Source of the DNA: Neurospora tetrasperma FGSC 2508 | Lineage: Eukaryota; Ascomycota; Sordariomycetes; Sordariales; Sordariaceae | Length of the DNA: 64,000 nucleotides | NCBI RefSeq assembly: GCF_000213175.1 | Contig: NW_009799179.1 | Coordinates: 7,425,981-7,489,980, forward strand | Direction: 5' to 3' | Shown: positions 1 through 11,559 of the stretch, piece after piece | Layout of the letters: the number at the start of each line of letters is the position of its first letter | Numbering within the stretch: position 1 is the first letter of the stretch | Position numbers and translations under genes: made by a program | Notes under the pieces: generated by a model | Databases searched by the model: none | What the model was told of the DNA's origin: nothing | What the model saw: the letters and a program-made list of their open reading frames with translations, nothing else

Positions 1-408
1 CGTCCCGGGCGCCCTGTCACTGTGTGGCAGCGTTCACGCCCACGTCCACTCTGGGCAAAGCAGCCCAGTCCAGTCCATTGCCGTAACACCGCAACATTTT
101 GTGAAATTGCACTTGCCATGTTCTCCTTTTCCAATCCGAACGCCCACTCCACGACCTCCCCACGACCTCGATACCTCGCTCTCACACGGCCAACACTACC
201 CTACCTCTACCCGACTCCGTCTCCATCTCCAAGACATCTCTCAGTCGCCGCATTTTTGGTGACTGGATAGCCAATCCCATCAACTATACCACCACTATTC
301 TTCCCCAGTCAATCCTCTGAGGTAGACACTCCCCTTATTACCCTTTTGTTGTTTGTTGGTACGGACCCGTTGTCGAGAAATTAAAGGCGCCAACCGCCAG
401 CTGTCACC

Positions 409-2008
409 ATGTCTCTGCCTGCCGTATGTTTTGTTTGTTTGCTTGTCTCGTTCTCGTCGTTCTCTCACCGTCCTGGCACTCCATCTTCGTGTCCTCGACC
501 TACAACACTGCCAATTGCTACCCAAATAAGCTATCCGGTTGCACGTCATGTTCACTAACACCATCTCCTCCCGGCAGAAGATGATGCGCCGCAAGAAGAA
601 CGTCAAGAAGGGTATCCAGTTCTGCCTGATGGTCTGTGGCGCCTCAGGAACTGGTGAGTCCTTCCAACCCCCAACCAGTCTATCTCGTCGTACCCTGATC
701 AAGGATTAACCACTACGTTATCTCCCAGGCCGTACCACCTTTGTCAACACCCTCTGCGGCAAAGAGGTTCTTACTCACAAGGACTCCGATGATCCCGCGA
801 CTGCCCACGTCGAGGAGGGCGTCAAGATCAAGCCCATCACAGTTGGTATGCTTCGCACTCCAGTCGAGGATCCTACGGTGCGAGTGGCGGTTGTCTAACT
901 ATCTATACTACAGAACTTGAGCTGGACGAGGAAGGGACGCGTATCGCCCTTACCATTGTCGACACCCCCGGCTTCGGTGACCAGATCGACAATGAAGCCA
1001 GCTTCTCCGAGATTGTTGGCTATCTCGAAAGGCAGTACGATGACATTCTTGCGGAGGAGTCGCGCATCAAGCGTAACCCCCGCTTCAGGGACAACCGTGT
1101 CCACGCCATGCTCTACTTCATCACCCCGACTGGCCATGGGTAGGTTTCACTTCTCCTGTTACACATCTTGACACATCTTGAACCGCAACTAACATGTGCA
1201 CAAGTCTCCGTGAGCTGGACATCGAGCTTATGAAGCGCCTTGCGCCCCGAGTCAACGTCATTCCCGTGATCGGCCGCGCTGATACGCTCACCCCAGCTGA
1301 GCTTGCCGAGTCCAAGAAGCTAGTGATGGAGGATATCGAGCATTACCGTATCCCGGTCTACAACTTCCCTTACGATATCGAGGAGGACGATGAGGATACC
1401 GTAGAGGAGAACGCCGAACTCAGAGGTCTCATGCCGTTCGCTATTGTCGGCTCGGAGGATATCATCGAGATTGGTGGACGCAAGGTCCGCGCTCGCCAAT
1501 ACCCATGGGGTGTTGTTGAGGTTGATAACCCGCGCCATTCCGACTTCTTGGCTATCCGCTCGGCCTTGTTGCACTCGCATCTCGCCGATCTGAAGGAGAT
1601 CACCCACGATTTCCTATACGAAAACTACCGTACCGAGAAGCTCAGCAAGAGCGTTGAGGGTGGTGCTGGAGTGTAAGTGTTACCCTGAAGCTTCCGATTG
1701 CAACCACGTGGCGGATACAGTACTAACGTTGATATAGTGACTCCTCAATGAACCCCGAGGATCTCGCATCCCAATCCGTCCGACTCAAGGAGGAGCAGCT
1801 GCGTCGTGAGGAGGAGAAGCTTCGTGAGATTGAGGTTAAGGTCCAACGCGAGATCAACGAGAAGCGCCAGGAGCTCCTCGCCCGCGAATCTCAGCTTCGT
1901 GAGATCGAAGCCCGCATGCAACGCGAAGCGGCGGCTGCTGCCCAAGCAGGGACACCCACTACCAGCCACAGCCATCAGGAAATTAACGGTTCCCCAGATG
2001 GAAACTAA
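409..2008 (+). CDS. cdc11: Septin, Cdc11/AspA type
   Basis: Septin GTPase subunit that assembles into hetero-oligomeric rods and filaments at septa, hyphal tips and branch sites. Model: exons 409-423, 578-653, 729-845, 914-1139, 1205-1672, 1738-2008, giving 390 aa with phases agreeing; the last intron shows a clear tactaac branch point at about 1720. The first coding exon is only 15 nt (MSLPA). A polybasic stretch (MMRRKKNVKK) precedes the P-loop GASGTGRT at about residue 26. Arg stands where most GTPases have Lys, which is characteristic of the Cdc11 group. G3 is DTPG and G4 is GRAD. The septin unique element follows, and the C-terminal 80 residues form a charged coiled coil (LKEEQLRREEEKL...). 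Length fits the family. The assignment to the Cdc11 group rests on the Arg in the P-loop and on remembered orthologues; the septin family itself is beyond doubt. Confidence 0.93.
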
Positions 2009-3114
2009 GCACCAACGACACTAGCACTCACATACCTAATCTGTCGTCTCTGTTTACATCCACATGAACAGCTTCAATACCCCACAGGGCGACCGGGTCA
2101 TTATACGCAGGCGTTGGTTCTTTGGTGTTGTTTGTTGTTTGACAAAATATTCCCCGCTATTTTGCGACTTTTTTTTTTACTGGAGATAATGGCTCCAAAG
2201 AAGACATACGATGGTGACGACGACAACACGGTGAGGGGTTCAGTCTCGACAAGGGCATTCAATCAAGTCGGTATTCAGTGCAGCCTCCTCAAATTGACGG
2301 GGATACCCGCATTGCGGCATAGGAGCATGTCTTCCCCGCAGAGGTTTCGTTTCGATTAGTCAGTGGAACTGGTATGCTCAGCTTGCCTGCCGTCGACGCA
2401 GCAAGAAGTACCTAAACAGACTGCTTGGGACAAGAAGAAGGCCTGGGGACGTATTGACGGGAAACGATTTCTGCCGTATGACTTGTCTTGATTATTCTAG
2501 GGGCCTTAGGTTTTGTCCAACACCTATGGCACCACCCCGAATTTTCCAACTTCTACTATTGGACTTCTAATGCAGATATCAACTAAATTAAATGCACTTC
2601 ACTTGTCTCGGATCATCTATATAACATTGAGCTAGTAATGAGCATCTTTGTACTGCTACGGCACAGAGATGCTAACACTTGAAAGTTATTGATCTTGCCA
2701 GAGTTGCATTTTACGAAGTTCATGGCTACGTGCTTCTGTTGCTACGACACTTGATTGCCGCAGATGATGTTGCGCGGGTAAAAGATGTTGAGAGTGATAA
2801 TATCGTATTAGGTCGGAAACGCTGTGTTTTTGTTTAATAATTCCATAGACGATATACACAGGAAAGTCCTTCCCGTTCTTGGTTTGTGTTGCTTTTTGGT
2901 CCAACATTTCTAGCCTTAAAAGCTAACCATACAGTTGCAAACCCATTTGACCAGGTAGAGACCAATTTGAAGCGCAATCAATCGAAAACCGAAATCCAAA
3001 GAGCCCTATCCCCGCATGTGATCCCATTTCCCATTACCATCCGTTTACAACCCTTCCCACCGAAATGTTTTTCCAAACCTATCAGCTTGAATCCGTCTCG
3101 TACCCGTCTTCTTC
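2009..3114. other. Intergenic, convergent 3' regions
   Basis: Lies between the 3' ends of the septin (plus strand) and the Bax-inhibitor-like gene (minus strand). Only short open frames are present, with no recognisable domain and no convincing start or splice pattern. The first 200-400 bases are presumably septin 3'UTR. Confidence 0.6.
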
Positions 3115-4183
3115 CTAGTTATCCGACTGACTGTTCAAAATTCTCAAAATAGCCAGAAACAGATTCAGGATATCCAGATACAAACTAATCGCTGCCGCAA
3201 TCTCCTCCTCCACATGGTACTTGCGCATCACCAGCTGGGTATCAACCAGAATGTACCCCGAGAACACCAGCGCGGCGACACCACCATACACCAGCTCCGA
3301 GGTGCTCGTGTGCGGCAGAAAAACGTAGATAAAGCCCGTGATAATCAAACCCCAAAGGGCGCCGCCGAGGTACGGAATCCAGGAGGTGAAGTCGTACTTG
3401 GTTTGGCAGGCGAAAGCTGTGAGGAAGACGAAGATGCCGGCGGTGATGACGACTGCGAGTAGCACTGTGGTCGAATCAAAGAAGGAGACGCACACGGAGA
3501 TCGTGTAGGCTTCCAACAACGTGAAGCCGGAGAGGAACAACAAGTTAGTGGGGTAGGATTGACGCTTCCAGAAGGTTAGGAGCATGAAGACGAGGGCGCC
3601 GGCGAACTGTGAGCAAAAATAATTGATTAGTAACTGTGGTTTGCCGGTGGGGGAAACATGATAGAACCATGGTAAAGTAGCAAGGGAACGAAACGGGGGA
3701 TCATGTAGGGTGAAGCGACGGAACGTACAGAAACCCAAATCATGGCGGGATGAGACTGGATCCAGTTCCTATAGCCATCGCTGAGGAAGCTGAGCGCACT
3801 CACGGCGCCCGTGGCGATGAGCTGGACCGTCAGAATGGTATAGACCTTGCGGATAAATTGGTGACGAATTTCAACCGTGGCTTCGGCGACGGAACCACCG
3901 AACTGTATTGTTGTTGGGGTTGTGTTAGTTGCAGGGTTTAATTACATCCTGGTTGGATATTATTCGGTAGCATGGTTTCTCGTACCTTGAAGTCATCGGG
4001 AATATCGTGATCATCGTCCTGACTGCTGCGCGGAGCACCAGAGAAAAGGCGAGCCTGATCACCGAGGACGGCGTTGGCTGCGCTGCTCTCGGCTGTTGCT
4101 TGGTACGACGGAGGAGGCTGCGGGTAGTAAAGGTGGGCATCGGGGTCCTCCTGCGGAGCAGGCGTGTACTTGGGTCCCGACAT
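3115..4183 (-). CDS. Bax inhibitor-1/LFG-family membrane protein (Bxi1-like)
   Basis: TMBIM/LFG-family ER or vacuolar membrane protein; the yeast relative Bxi1 takes part in calcium handling, the unfolded-protein response and cell-death control. Exons on the minus strand: 3986-4183, 3729-3902, 3115-3606, all in phase 0, giving 287 aa (yeast Bxi1 is about 297). The N-terminal ~60 residues are hydrophilic and Pro/Tyr-rich (YYPQPPPSYQ), as in cytosolic tails of this family. The family region starts about residue 75 (VRKVYTILTVQL-like, here IRKVYTILTVQL). It continues through about seven membrane segments, including the conserved VYGGVAALVFSGYILVDTQL region and the C-terminal ISLYLDILNLFLAILRIL helix. 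The start chosen is the first ATG in the exon that gives the hydrophilic tail. It shares a 1.2-kb promoter region with the dynein light intermediate chain gene. Confidence 0.9.
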
Positions 4184-5360
4184 TGTTTTGGTGATGATAC
4201 CCTCTCGGGCTGTTGTCGCGATGTTTAATCGAAAACTTTGAGGCGAGCGAGAAGATGTCACTGGACTGGGCGAAAGAGATGGACGGATGAAAAAGGTCGT
4301 TTCTAGGTGATGTAAGTGGACGGCTGTGAGCTTATAAGAGGGCGCCGGGCAGATGTGATTGATCCGCTGATGACGGTGTTGTAGTGCAGCAGCAGCTTCT
4401 GGGTGGATATGTAATGGATTTTAGCTGGAGGACCTGGGGCGGCTGCCTAGACCCATGACGGGTTACTATTGCCCAGAAGTGGCGCAGCGAGTCACAATTC
4501 CATGAACGACTAACCGAAATGCACAGAAACTTGGTGTAAATCTGTTATGTCCGGGTGACTGTCCCGAACCTTCCACCATTTTATCGAAACTTCGTCAGCG
4601 CCAACCTGGAAAGGGCTGTCACCCATCTACGTCTGCACCTTTTCCAGGTTGTTGGCCCTGCTGACCAGTCGAGCCCAGCTTACACTAGAAAGATAATAGT
4701 TAGGGTTAGGGTTTAAGTGTGAATGGCTGAAACCACCAGTCCCTCCGCCCCGCCCTGATCGACGCCCGACAGACGAAAGCGACTCCACCAAATCGGAAGG
4801 GACTGGCAACGGTCCTCCCTGCGCGCCTGCGTGGCTCCCGTTCCCCAGCTCAATGGTCCACAGGCGCAACAACGAGCCTTCTGTGTCACGGCATATGTGT
4901 CGTCTGTTGGGTTGCACTTTAGCATGCGAACTGAGCGCTGGAGCACCTGGAAGCAAGTCGCGTTTCGGGCAATTGACGGCCCGCTAGTACTGTAGGGAAA
5001 ACACCGACTTGAGAAGGTCCAGCTCACCAGGGCGGTTCCCGACTCTTATCGACCGACCTATGCGGCCTTCTCATCTGTTTGCCTTTACGACAAAAACCCT
5101 TTCGGCCACCACTCCACGATCGCAGGTTCAGCGCGCCATGACAAGGCCAGACCTCTCACGAGAAGAACTTTGAGCCCGTCACTGCGATATCCTCCCCGAA
5201 TCTACGTCTCGCGTACAGATGCGATAGTCTCAGCGGAGCTCCTGACCTCAACAACACCAACATCGCCTCTTACCGTTGAATTCCTTCAAACTCGGTGGAT
5301 ACAGACAGAATTGGGAGCACTCCCCAGTTCCTATAGGACGGCAGAGACCGAGCCGTAAAC
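4184..5360. promoter_or_regulatory. Divergent promoter region with telobox-like motif
   Basis: A 1.2-kb region between two divergently transcribed genes (Bxi1-like on the minus strand, dynein light intermediate chain on the plus strand). It contains TTAGGGTTAGGGTTT at 4700-4714, two telomere-type repeats, which may be a telobox (Rap1/Tbf1-like binding site) or a short interstitial telomere repeat. No open frame here looks like a gene. Confidence 0.45.
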
Positions 5361-7224
5361 ATGGCGGCCAACACGAACAGATACTCGACGTACACGACCG
5401 CGTCGACGGGTTCCGACTCCAGAAATGGCGAAAAGGAGAAGAAGGAGCTCTGGAGCTCCATGCTGGACTCCGTTGCCAGCGCCAAACGTCTCCCCGAAAA
5501 GAACATCCTGCTCCTCGGTGGTAGTGTTGACTCCCAGCGCGAGTTCTTCGAATCCCTTTCTAGGAACGAGCTCCGGCGCAACACCGACCGCCAGGGCTCA
5601 CGCAAACCACCCATCGCAAACAGCTTCGCCCTCGGATACACGTATTACGACGTCCTAGATGCCGACCAGGAAGACACCCTAGCGCGCATCTCTCTCTACA
5701 CCCTTACCGACCCCTCGCCCGCATTTGCCTCCCTTATACAGCCTCTTATCACGCCGCAGTCGATACCGAATACGCTGATAGTTATCCTGCTGGACTGGTC
5801 ACAGCCTTGGAAATGGATGCGCCAACTGAGAGAGTGGATTTTGCTGTTACGAACCGTCTTTCAGAAACTCAACCGCGAATGCTCGGCAACTATGGAAGAG
5901 GTCATGACCGTTTGGAGGGAACGAGGTCGAGGTGGAGGGCTCAACTTGGATGGTACCAGTGCTGTCCCGACCACGTCTGCGGATGCTGATGTTTCCCTTC
6001 CGGTTGGTCCTGGAGAGTGGGAGGATGCCTTGGGTATGCCACTTTGCGTCGTGTGCCAGAATGTGGGTTATTCGACTGGAAGCTGCGTGGACACAAGCGG
6101 GAAGCTAACGTGATGATCCAGGCCGAGAAGATGGACCATTTGGAGAAGACTCAAGGCTGGAAAGAAGAGGAGTTTGACGTGGTGCTACAGTTCCTCCGAA
6201 CGATCCTCTTACGGCGTAAGTCATGTCCATCCGGTACCTCTTTACTCAAGGACATGGAACTGACAGATGCTGTTTCACAGACGGCGCATCCCTCATTTAC
6301 ACCACTCCCTCGCTGCCCTCACAGCTACCCACTCTAGTGCACTCCAGCCTGGGCATTCATTCTCTGCTCAAGAAGCAGCCACTCAAACACAACGTCATCG
6401 ACAGAGATAAGATTCTCGTACCCCCGAACTGGGACTCTTGGGGTAAAATCCGTGTGCTCAGGGAAGGATTTGATGTCGAGGCGGTCAGCTCCGGATGGAC
6501 AGCGGATCTAAGCATACCGTGGCCAAGGCAACCCCAACGCGTCGCCAATGGTGACGATCAACAACAAGGCGAGACAAACGACAACGAGACTGGTGATGAA
6601 GAGCAAGAACTTGACGAGGATGAGTACGAAGAGCCAACAGAGCCCGATGGATCCTCTGTCGCATTGTACGAGGCTTCTGTACAAGATCCAACCATGGACG
6701 CGCTCCATATTGCCGGTTCGAGCAGTCACTCGACCAAGTTGGAAGTGCAGACAACAGAGACACAACAGTTCCTGGAAAAGCAGCTGAAGTTGTTAGATGT
6801 ATACAAGCAAAAGAACGAGGAGCCAACCGGCCATCTGGCCAGGATAAAGAGCGCCAGGAAAACGACGTCGGACTCGTTGACGGCGGAGGACGACCACCTC
6901 AAACAGCAAGCCGAGGCCAAGGTCTTGGAGCATATTGGCCCGGTGCAGTTCAACATGGGAGGCATTCAGGTGGATGCCGACGACATGCTCCAGCGACTTA
7001 AGGTAAGTTTTTCGTCTTGTGGTAGCCCACCATGATCTACGATCCTTGTCATTGATTAATGTACACCCGCTAACATGCTCTCTGCTTAGGAACGCCAAGC
7101 CTTCGGCACCTCGCCCGAACCTCTTAGCCCCGAGGACGAGACTGTGGAGGAGACTCCCCAGATGGATACCGAGAACCTGCAAGCATTCTTCACTGGCCTT
7201 ATGAACAGGAGCCGGCAGTCATGA
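5361..7224 (+). CDS. Cytoplasmic dynein 1 light intermediate chain
   Basis: Subunit of the dynein motor that binds the heavy chain and links it to cargo adaptors; in hyphae it serves nuclear migration and early-endosome transport. Exons 5361-6062, 6122-6215, 6281-7002 and 7090-7224 give 550 aa with consistent phases (0, 1, 0). The Ras-like domain begins near residue 47 (NILLLGGSVDSQREFFESL). The P-loop is degenerate: it lacks the GKS/T that binds nucleotide, as in other fungal light intermediate chains. Further family landmarks are LGYTYYDVLD, VILLDWSQPWKWMRQL, the DGASLIYTTPS region and VPPNWDSWGKIRVL. An acidic low-complexity segment follows, then a C-terminal tail ending in the ATG-proximal open frame at TGA 7222. 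The start is the first ATG after an upstream stop. No oddities in reading frame. Confidence 0.9.
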
Positions 7225-8402
7225 GCTCCCAACATCATACCATCCCTAGTAATACCCATCTACTGCCGCTGTCTTCCCGTTGCCCGGTCTGCCTGTTGCC
7301 TCGTGTCCCCTGGTTCCTCTTCCCCATCATGCGCGAAATAACATGCCAAGACGACCCTTTTGAAAGGCTGTGAGCATTCTCGGCTCCTGAATAAGGCACA
7401 TTGATGCTTGAGCGTCGTAAACTTTCATACAAGCCGAGTCCATACCATCGTAAATGATATCACACTCCAGTCGCTGACGGACCTTGGCCTATGGCTATAA
7501 TGATGTAGACACATCCTGGAAATGTACTATACCAATTGACGCACAGAATAACAGTAGAAGCATGTATTCAGTCTATATATATTTTGTTATTGTACATAAA
7601 ATCGCAAGTACTGCGGCCGTTTAGTAGCGGGTAGGTCAGACACAGCATCACAGAGGTGCAAACAAGACAACGATGAAAGTAGTAACAAATCCTAAAAGAA
7701 CAACTTATTCAGCTGGTCACTTGACGATCAGCATCCCAATGTCACAATTTCCCAACGTCCCATTACCCAAATATCCCAGTGTCCCAACGCCCAAGCCTCC
7801 AGTCCAAGCCATCCACCACCCTGATTCATTTTGCCGATGGTGAAGCTGCCTGACTGAATACATACAGCCTATAGTCTTGAATGATCCGTCAGCTCGACCA
7901 TCTTGAATCGCCGCCATCGGCCTACAGGTAGTGACGAGGATCATTAACGCCAAGGTGCTCTGGTTAGTAGCAAGTCAAATATATTACAAAAGCCTGGGAA
8001 TCGATCCGAGCGATAGATTTATCAGGACCGACATTCCATGTTGAAGTGAGATGCAAATGGGCTGTCCGTGTTGTGGGGACTACAATAATAAGATCACAGC
8101 TTGGAATTGTTATGAGGCGAGATGAATTGTGGAAAACGAGAGGCATCCATTAATATTATATCCGGTCTCCCTCAACATCTCTTTGTCTAGAGGTAGCCAT
8201 GACTTCCCTGCTTTTCTCAAGTTCGATTCTGAAACGTGAAGTGTCCAACGAGCCGCGATCACAAGAAGCCATACTGCTCACAAGATATTCGCAACCAACT
8301 TACCACATTCAGAAAGATGACGATTGTTACAACTGGGCTTCCCATCCGGGTTGAAGCCACGCATAAAAGGCGATTAGTTAGCAGCAAAATCTTCCTCACC
8401 GC

Positions 8403-8452
8403 ACACTATGCTCATTGCGTACACACTATTCTCATTGCGTACCCACTATTCC
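8403..8452. repeat. 20-bp tandem repeat, about 2.5 copies
   Basis: The unit acactatgctcattgcgtac is followed by a second copy with one change and then a partial third copy. It lies in the gene-poor interval and no function is visible. Confidence 0.7.
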
Positions 8453-9697
8453 GCTGTGAAGACCCAGAGATATGGCAGAACCAATCGATACACTGCCAAA
8501 TAGATTTACTACCGCTGAACGATTTGAATGATTCCTAGAGGTGGATTGACTACTACGGAGTGAATTCAATCTTGTTGCCTTGTCGAGAAGTCATTCGTTC
8601 CGCTAATGATCAAAGGAAGAGCATTCCTTCAACACCAACGGCTCGTCAACGCTACCAACTCTCCGGAACTAACAACGCCAATACGCCACTTCCGCGCTTC
8701 AACTAACAATGAAAAGAAATTCTACGTTTATGAAAGGCGTTGCGGGCCAAGTCTGCCGCGCTTGTAGTGAAACTTTGAAATCAATGATCCTAGCGGACAT
8801 GTGAATTGCAGAATCAGTTGCATCCTCCCGTCACATCAAATCCACATCCACACCACATCTACACCCAACAGCTCTTAGACCAAGAGAAGGAGTCAACGTT
8901 GGGTAAAAGAGTGCAGTTGGAGTGGGAACAGCTTTGTCGAATACCAAAGACGTTTCCACATTTCCTCATCCATTTTGCCTTGTCAATTTTCATCCTGCAA
9001 GAGGGGCAAATTCACAATCAAATTCAAAATCTGTATGGTCCACGAAGTCCTCACCCATCATAGCGACGCTTTCCTCCATCGCCTCAATTTATTGACCCCC
9101 TCCCCCTGTCTCCTCAACGCACCTGGCAGTGCGGCCCATATCCAGCTTGACAGCACTTCTTCTTCAGCTACCGCACTGTGATCTGATCAATATGGCTTTA
9201 GGGCACTGACGACACAGGCTGGTTAGCGTTCTTTGCCTCGCCGACGGTCTTCCTCATTGGCATCCTCCATGTATCCATTACCTTGCCAACCGATTCTGCT
9301 TAATCTGACTCAACTGATCCTTGGCACAAGTACTAGGAGCACATATTACTGTAACAACGCTCCCATTTCCACGTTTTCGTCACATCATGATGTATCCCAA
9401 ATTCCAAAACACCCACCGCTATGTCATCCTGCACCATATGTACCCCATATGTACCTGTCTCGTGCTGCCATTCTTTCCTACCATTTAAATGTGCCAGAAA
9501 ACCCACCATTTTAGTGCTGATTGATCGAACCTCAGGGAAGATTCAGAACATACATCATATTCATGCAACCCATGACCTGAATAAAGTTCGCCTCTATGCC
9601 ATCGAACGTCTCATTATACACGTCTTCTCCCTATTATTTCGAGAATGAACCGAACAGCTTGAGTTAGCGAGAGATCTTCTGTCTATTTAGATGGGCA

Positions 9698-9723
9698 AGG
9701 TAGGTAGGTAGGTAGGTAGGTAG
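9698..9723. repeat. (GGTA)n microsatellite
   Basis: About six tandem copies of a 4-bp AGGT unit. Shorter runs of the same unit occur near 11590, 21835, 21875 and 31272. Confidence 0.85.
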
Positions 9724-9843
9724 CAACCTGAACGGATGGTAGGGGTCAGGCATACGAGGGGCTGGAATCTGATCACTTACCCGTCCAAGTTTGCTGCCGA
9801 CTTCAACAAGTCTGTTGACTATAATCATGGGAGAAAAGAGTTA

Positions 9844-10215
9844 TCATTTGTAGTTGACAAGCCTAGTCCAGTTATAGACTCCCGCTCTCCCCCCCGAAAA
9901 TAGGAATGTGTTTACTGTATAGAAAGATGGCTGCCACTTACGAGTCATCTCAATCTCATCCAGCAAAAGCCCAACCTTGATCCACTCATTGGTGGAATAC
10001 TTCATAGCCCCTTGGGCGAAATAATCCCGGCGAGCCACGCTGAGTTTTTCTGGCAAGACAGTCCGCCAGATTTGGAAATGAGCTATGACGTTATCTATTC
10101 TCACCGTCATTTGGACGGGGAGCATTGCCGAAAGAATGTCCTTGTTCAATAGGATGTCGACCTTGTTTTTCAACAGGGTAGCCTTGTGGATGTACCTATC
10201 AATGGTGGCACTCAT
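9844..10215 (-). CDS. Unrecognised protein, copy A of a duplicated locus
   Basis: An open frame of 123 codons starting at an ATG (MSATIDRYIHKATLLKNK...) with no domain I recognise. A good donor (cgtaagtgg) lies near 9942, so the true 3' end may be spliced and differ from the open frame. The main support is comparison: copy B on the same strand about 1.7 kb upstream (11590-12112) encodes a related peptide. Shared pieces are I-x3-I-x2-K...K...KD and SVAR(R/K) followed by an acidic/hydrophobic stretch (GLLLDEIEM against LELTVQAIM). The upstream flank is also conserved (10515-10760 against 12190-12440). This suggests a once-functional gene with its promoter. It may be a lineage-specific gene or a decayed one. 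Confidence 0.35.
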   Translation of the reverse strand: MSATIDRYIHKATLLKNKVDILLNKDILSAMLPVQMTVRIDNVIAHFQIWRTVLPEKLSVARRDYFAQGAMKYSTNEWIKVGLLLDEIEMTRKWQPSFYTVNTFLFSGGRAGVYNWTRLVNYK

Positions 10216-10772
10216 CTTGGTGTACGAGGTGTATCAGAGCAGGCGATTGATGGGCGTTGAGTACGGGATGTTTAATCGGTAAACCCGTTGGTTGGGACGA
10301 GGCGGTCTTGGTCAATGGTGGTCGTGATAATGAGTGTGTCGATCGTGATGACTGTTGATAATGACTGTTTGAATAAGAGGACTATTGATTTACGGTAATC
10401 GGAGCAATCACTAACTGTTTTACATGTCATTGTTGATGGCTTGAAGACCGAACCCAGGGTGATGGGAGCATTTATCACGATTGTCAACATTGGCGGATAG
10501 TGGTTTCTCATTTTCTGACAGCTATCTGTCTACTTCACATCTGGCGCCTTCTCTTCGAGGAGCTCAGCAAGCGCGAACTACTGATTTAGAGAACCACAAC
10601 CGCAATTGAATGACTTCGAAACTGTCACATAAGGGATTCGCTACTGTCAGTCCAGTAGTGAAAATTGGGTTCCTTCCTGTCTCAATGTGGATGGGCTTGG
10701 TGGAAAAGACCACCTGCACCCGTCTCAAATGTACATGCAACCAAGTCCTCTCGCCCAGCAACCTACCGTATT

Positions 10773-10944
10773 GACTCGGGGCACTGGGTTTTAGGTTCCC
10801 TGGAAATCAAGCATAATCTGTACACTTGAGGCACCTCTAGTATTGCATATGCTCGAATTCTCTACCAAAACCCAAACCCTAAGGCATCTAACACATAGAT
10901 TCTGCCAGTTAGACCTTGGAACCTAAAAATCAACGCCCCGAGTC
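10773..10944. repeat. Foldback/MITE-like hairpin element 1
   Basis: Two 27-bp arms in inverted orientation, 10773-10799 and 10918-10944, agree at 23 of 27 positions. The outer 10 bases (GACTCGGGGC) and inner 11 bases (TTTTAGGTTCC) match exactly. The interior of about 118 bp has no coding potential. The left arm continues into TTCC..GGAAA.CA.GCA.AATCTGTA, which is also found in element 2 just downstream, so both belong to one family. No clear target-site duplication was found. Confidence 0.65.
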
Positions 10945-10951
10945 TTTGCGA

Positions 10952-11109
10952 TACCGTATAGTTTCTGGGCGTTCGTTTCTAGCTTCCAGGGAAACCATGC
11001 AGAATCTGTAAGCATACAATTTCTGGCAGACATGAATATTGCGGTATACTTACAGTTTATGCCTGGTTTCCCTGGAAGCTAAAAACGAACGCCTCGAAAT
11101 TACACGGTA
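10952..11109. repeat. Foldback/MITE-like hairpin element 2
   Basis: A near-perfect long palindrome. Arms 10968-11017 and 11044-11093 match at about 45 of 50 positions, and similarity extends outwards to 10952 and 11109 (taccgt.ta.tttc on both sides). The spacer is 26 bp. The core arm motif is CGTTCGTTT.TAGCTTCCAGG followed by GAAACCA. It is a related neighbour of element 1, from which it is separated by about 8 bp. No open frame is present; it is probably non-autonomous or a regulatory hairpin. Confidence 0.7.
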
Positions 11110-11559
11110 CCATGATCACTCCATGCATAGACAAATATACGCCCTCACTTTTGACAATTCCGCATTAACTGCTCTTCATACGCTGTGAAGAATGTCTTCC
11201 ATCCGCCCCTGATGTAGGGTACTGTATATACCAAATTCCCAAACACCGCTACTCCCATCCTGCCAAAACTCGAACACCTCATTTCCAACAGCTATTCAAT
11301 GATCCTATCGTTTTGTCGGCGAAATGGAGGTATATACTCCGCGGAGACAGGCTTCTCGTAGGTGGGGGCCAATTTGAGGTCCATATTGTCGGGCTGCTTG
11401 GGTGTGGACTCGCCCCAGGGAAGCCCCAGAGCATTGCACTTGTTCATACGATTGTTGAGGTGTACAAAGGTTACCTCGACGATGGTTGGAGCGGTTTCAC
11501 CTCTATCGGCAAAACCTTCGTGCTGTTGTTTCCGAGCCGAACCAAACGACGTGTCCAAA

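Larger units (their letters stand above)
7225..9843. other. Gene-poor intergenic region
   Basis: About 2.6 kb with no recognisable gene on either strand. It holds a 20-bp tandem repeat at about 8403-8452 and a (GGTA)n microsatellite at 9698-9723. Base composition is more AT-rich than the flanking genes. Confidence 0.6.
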
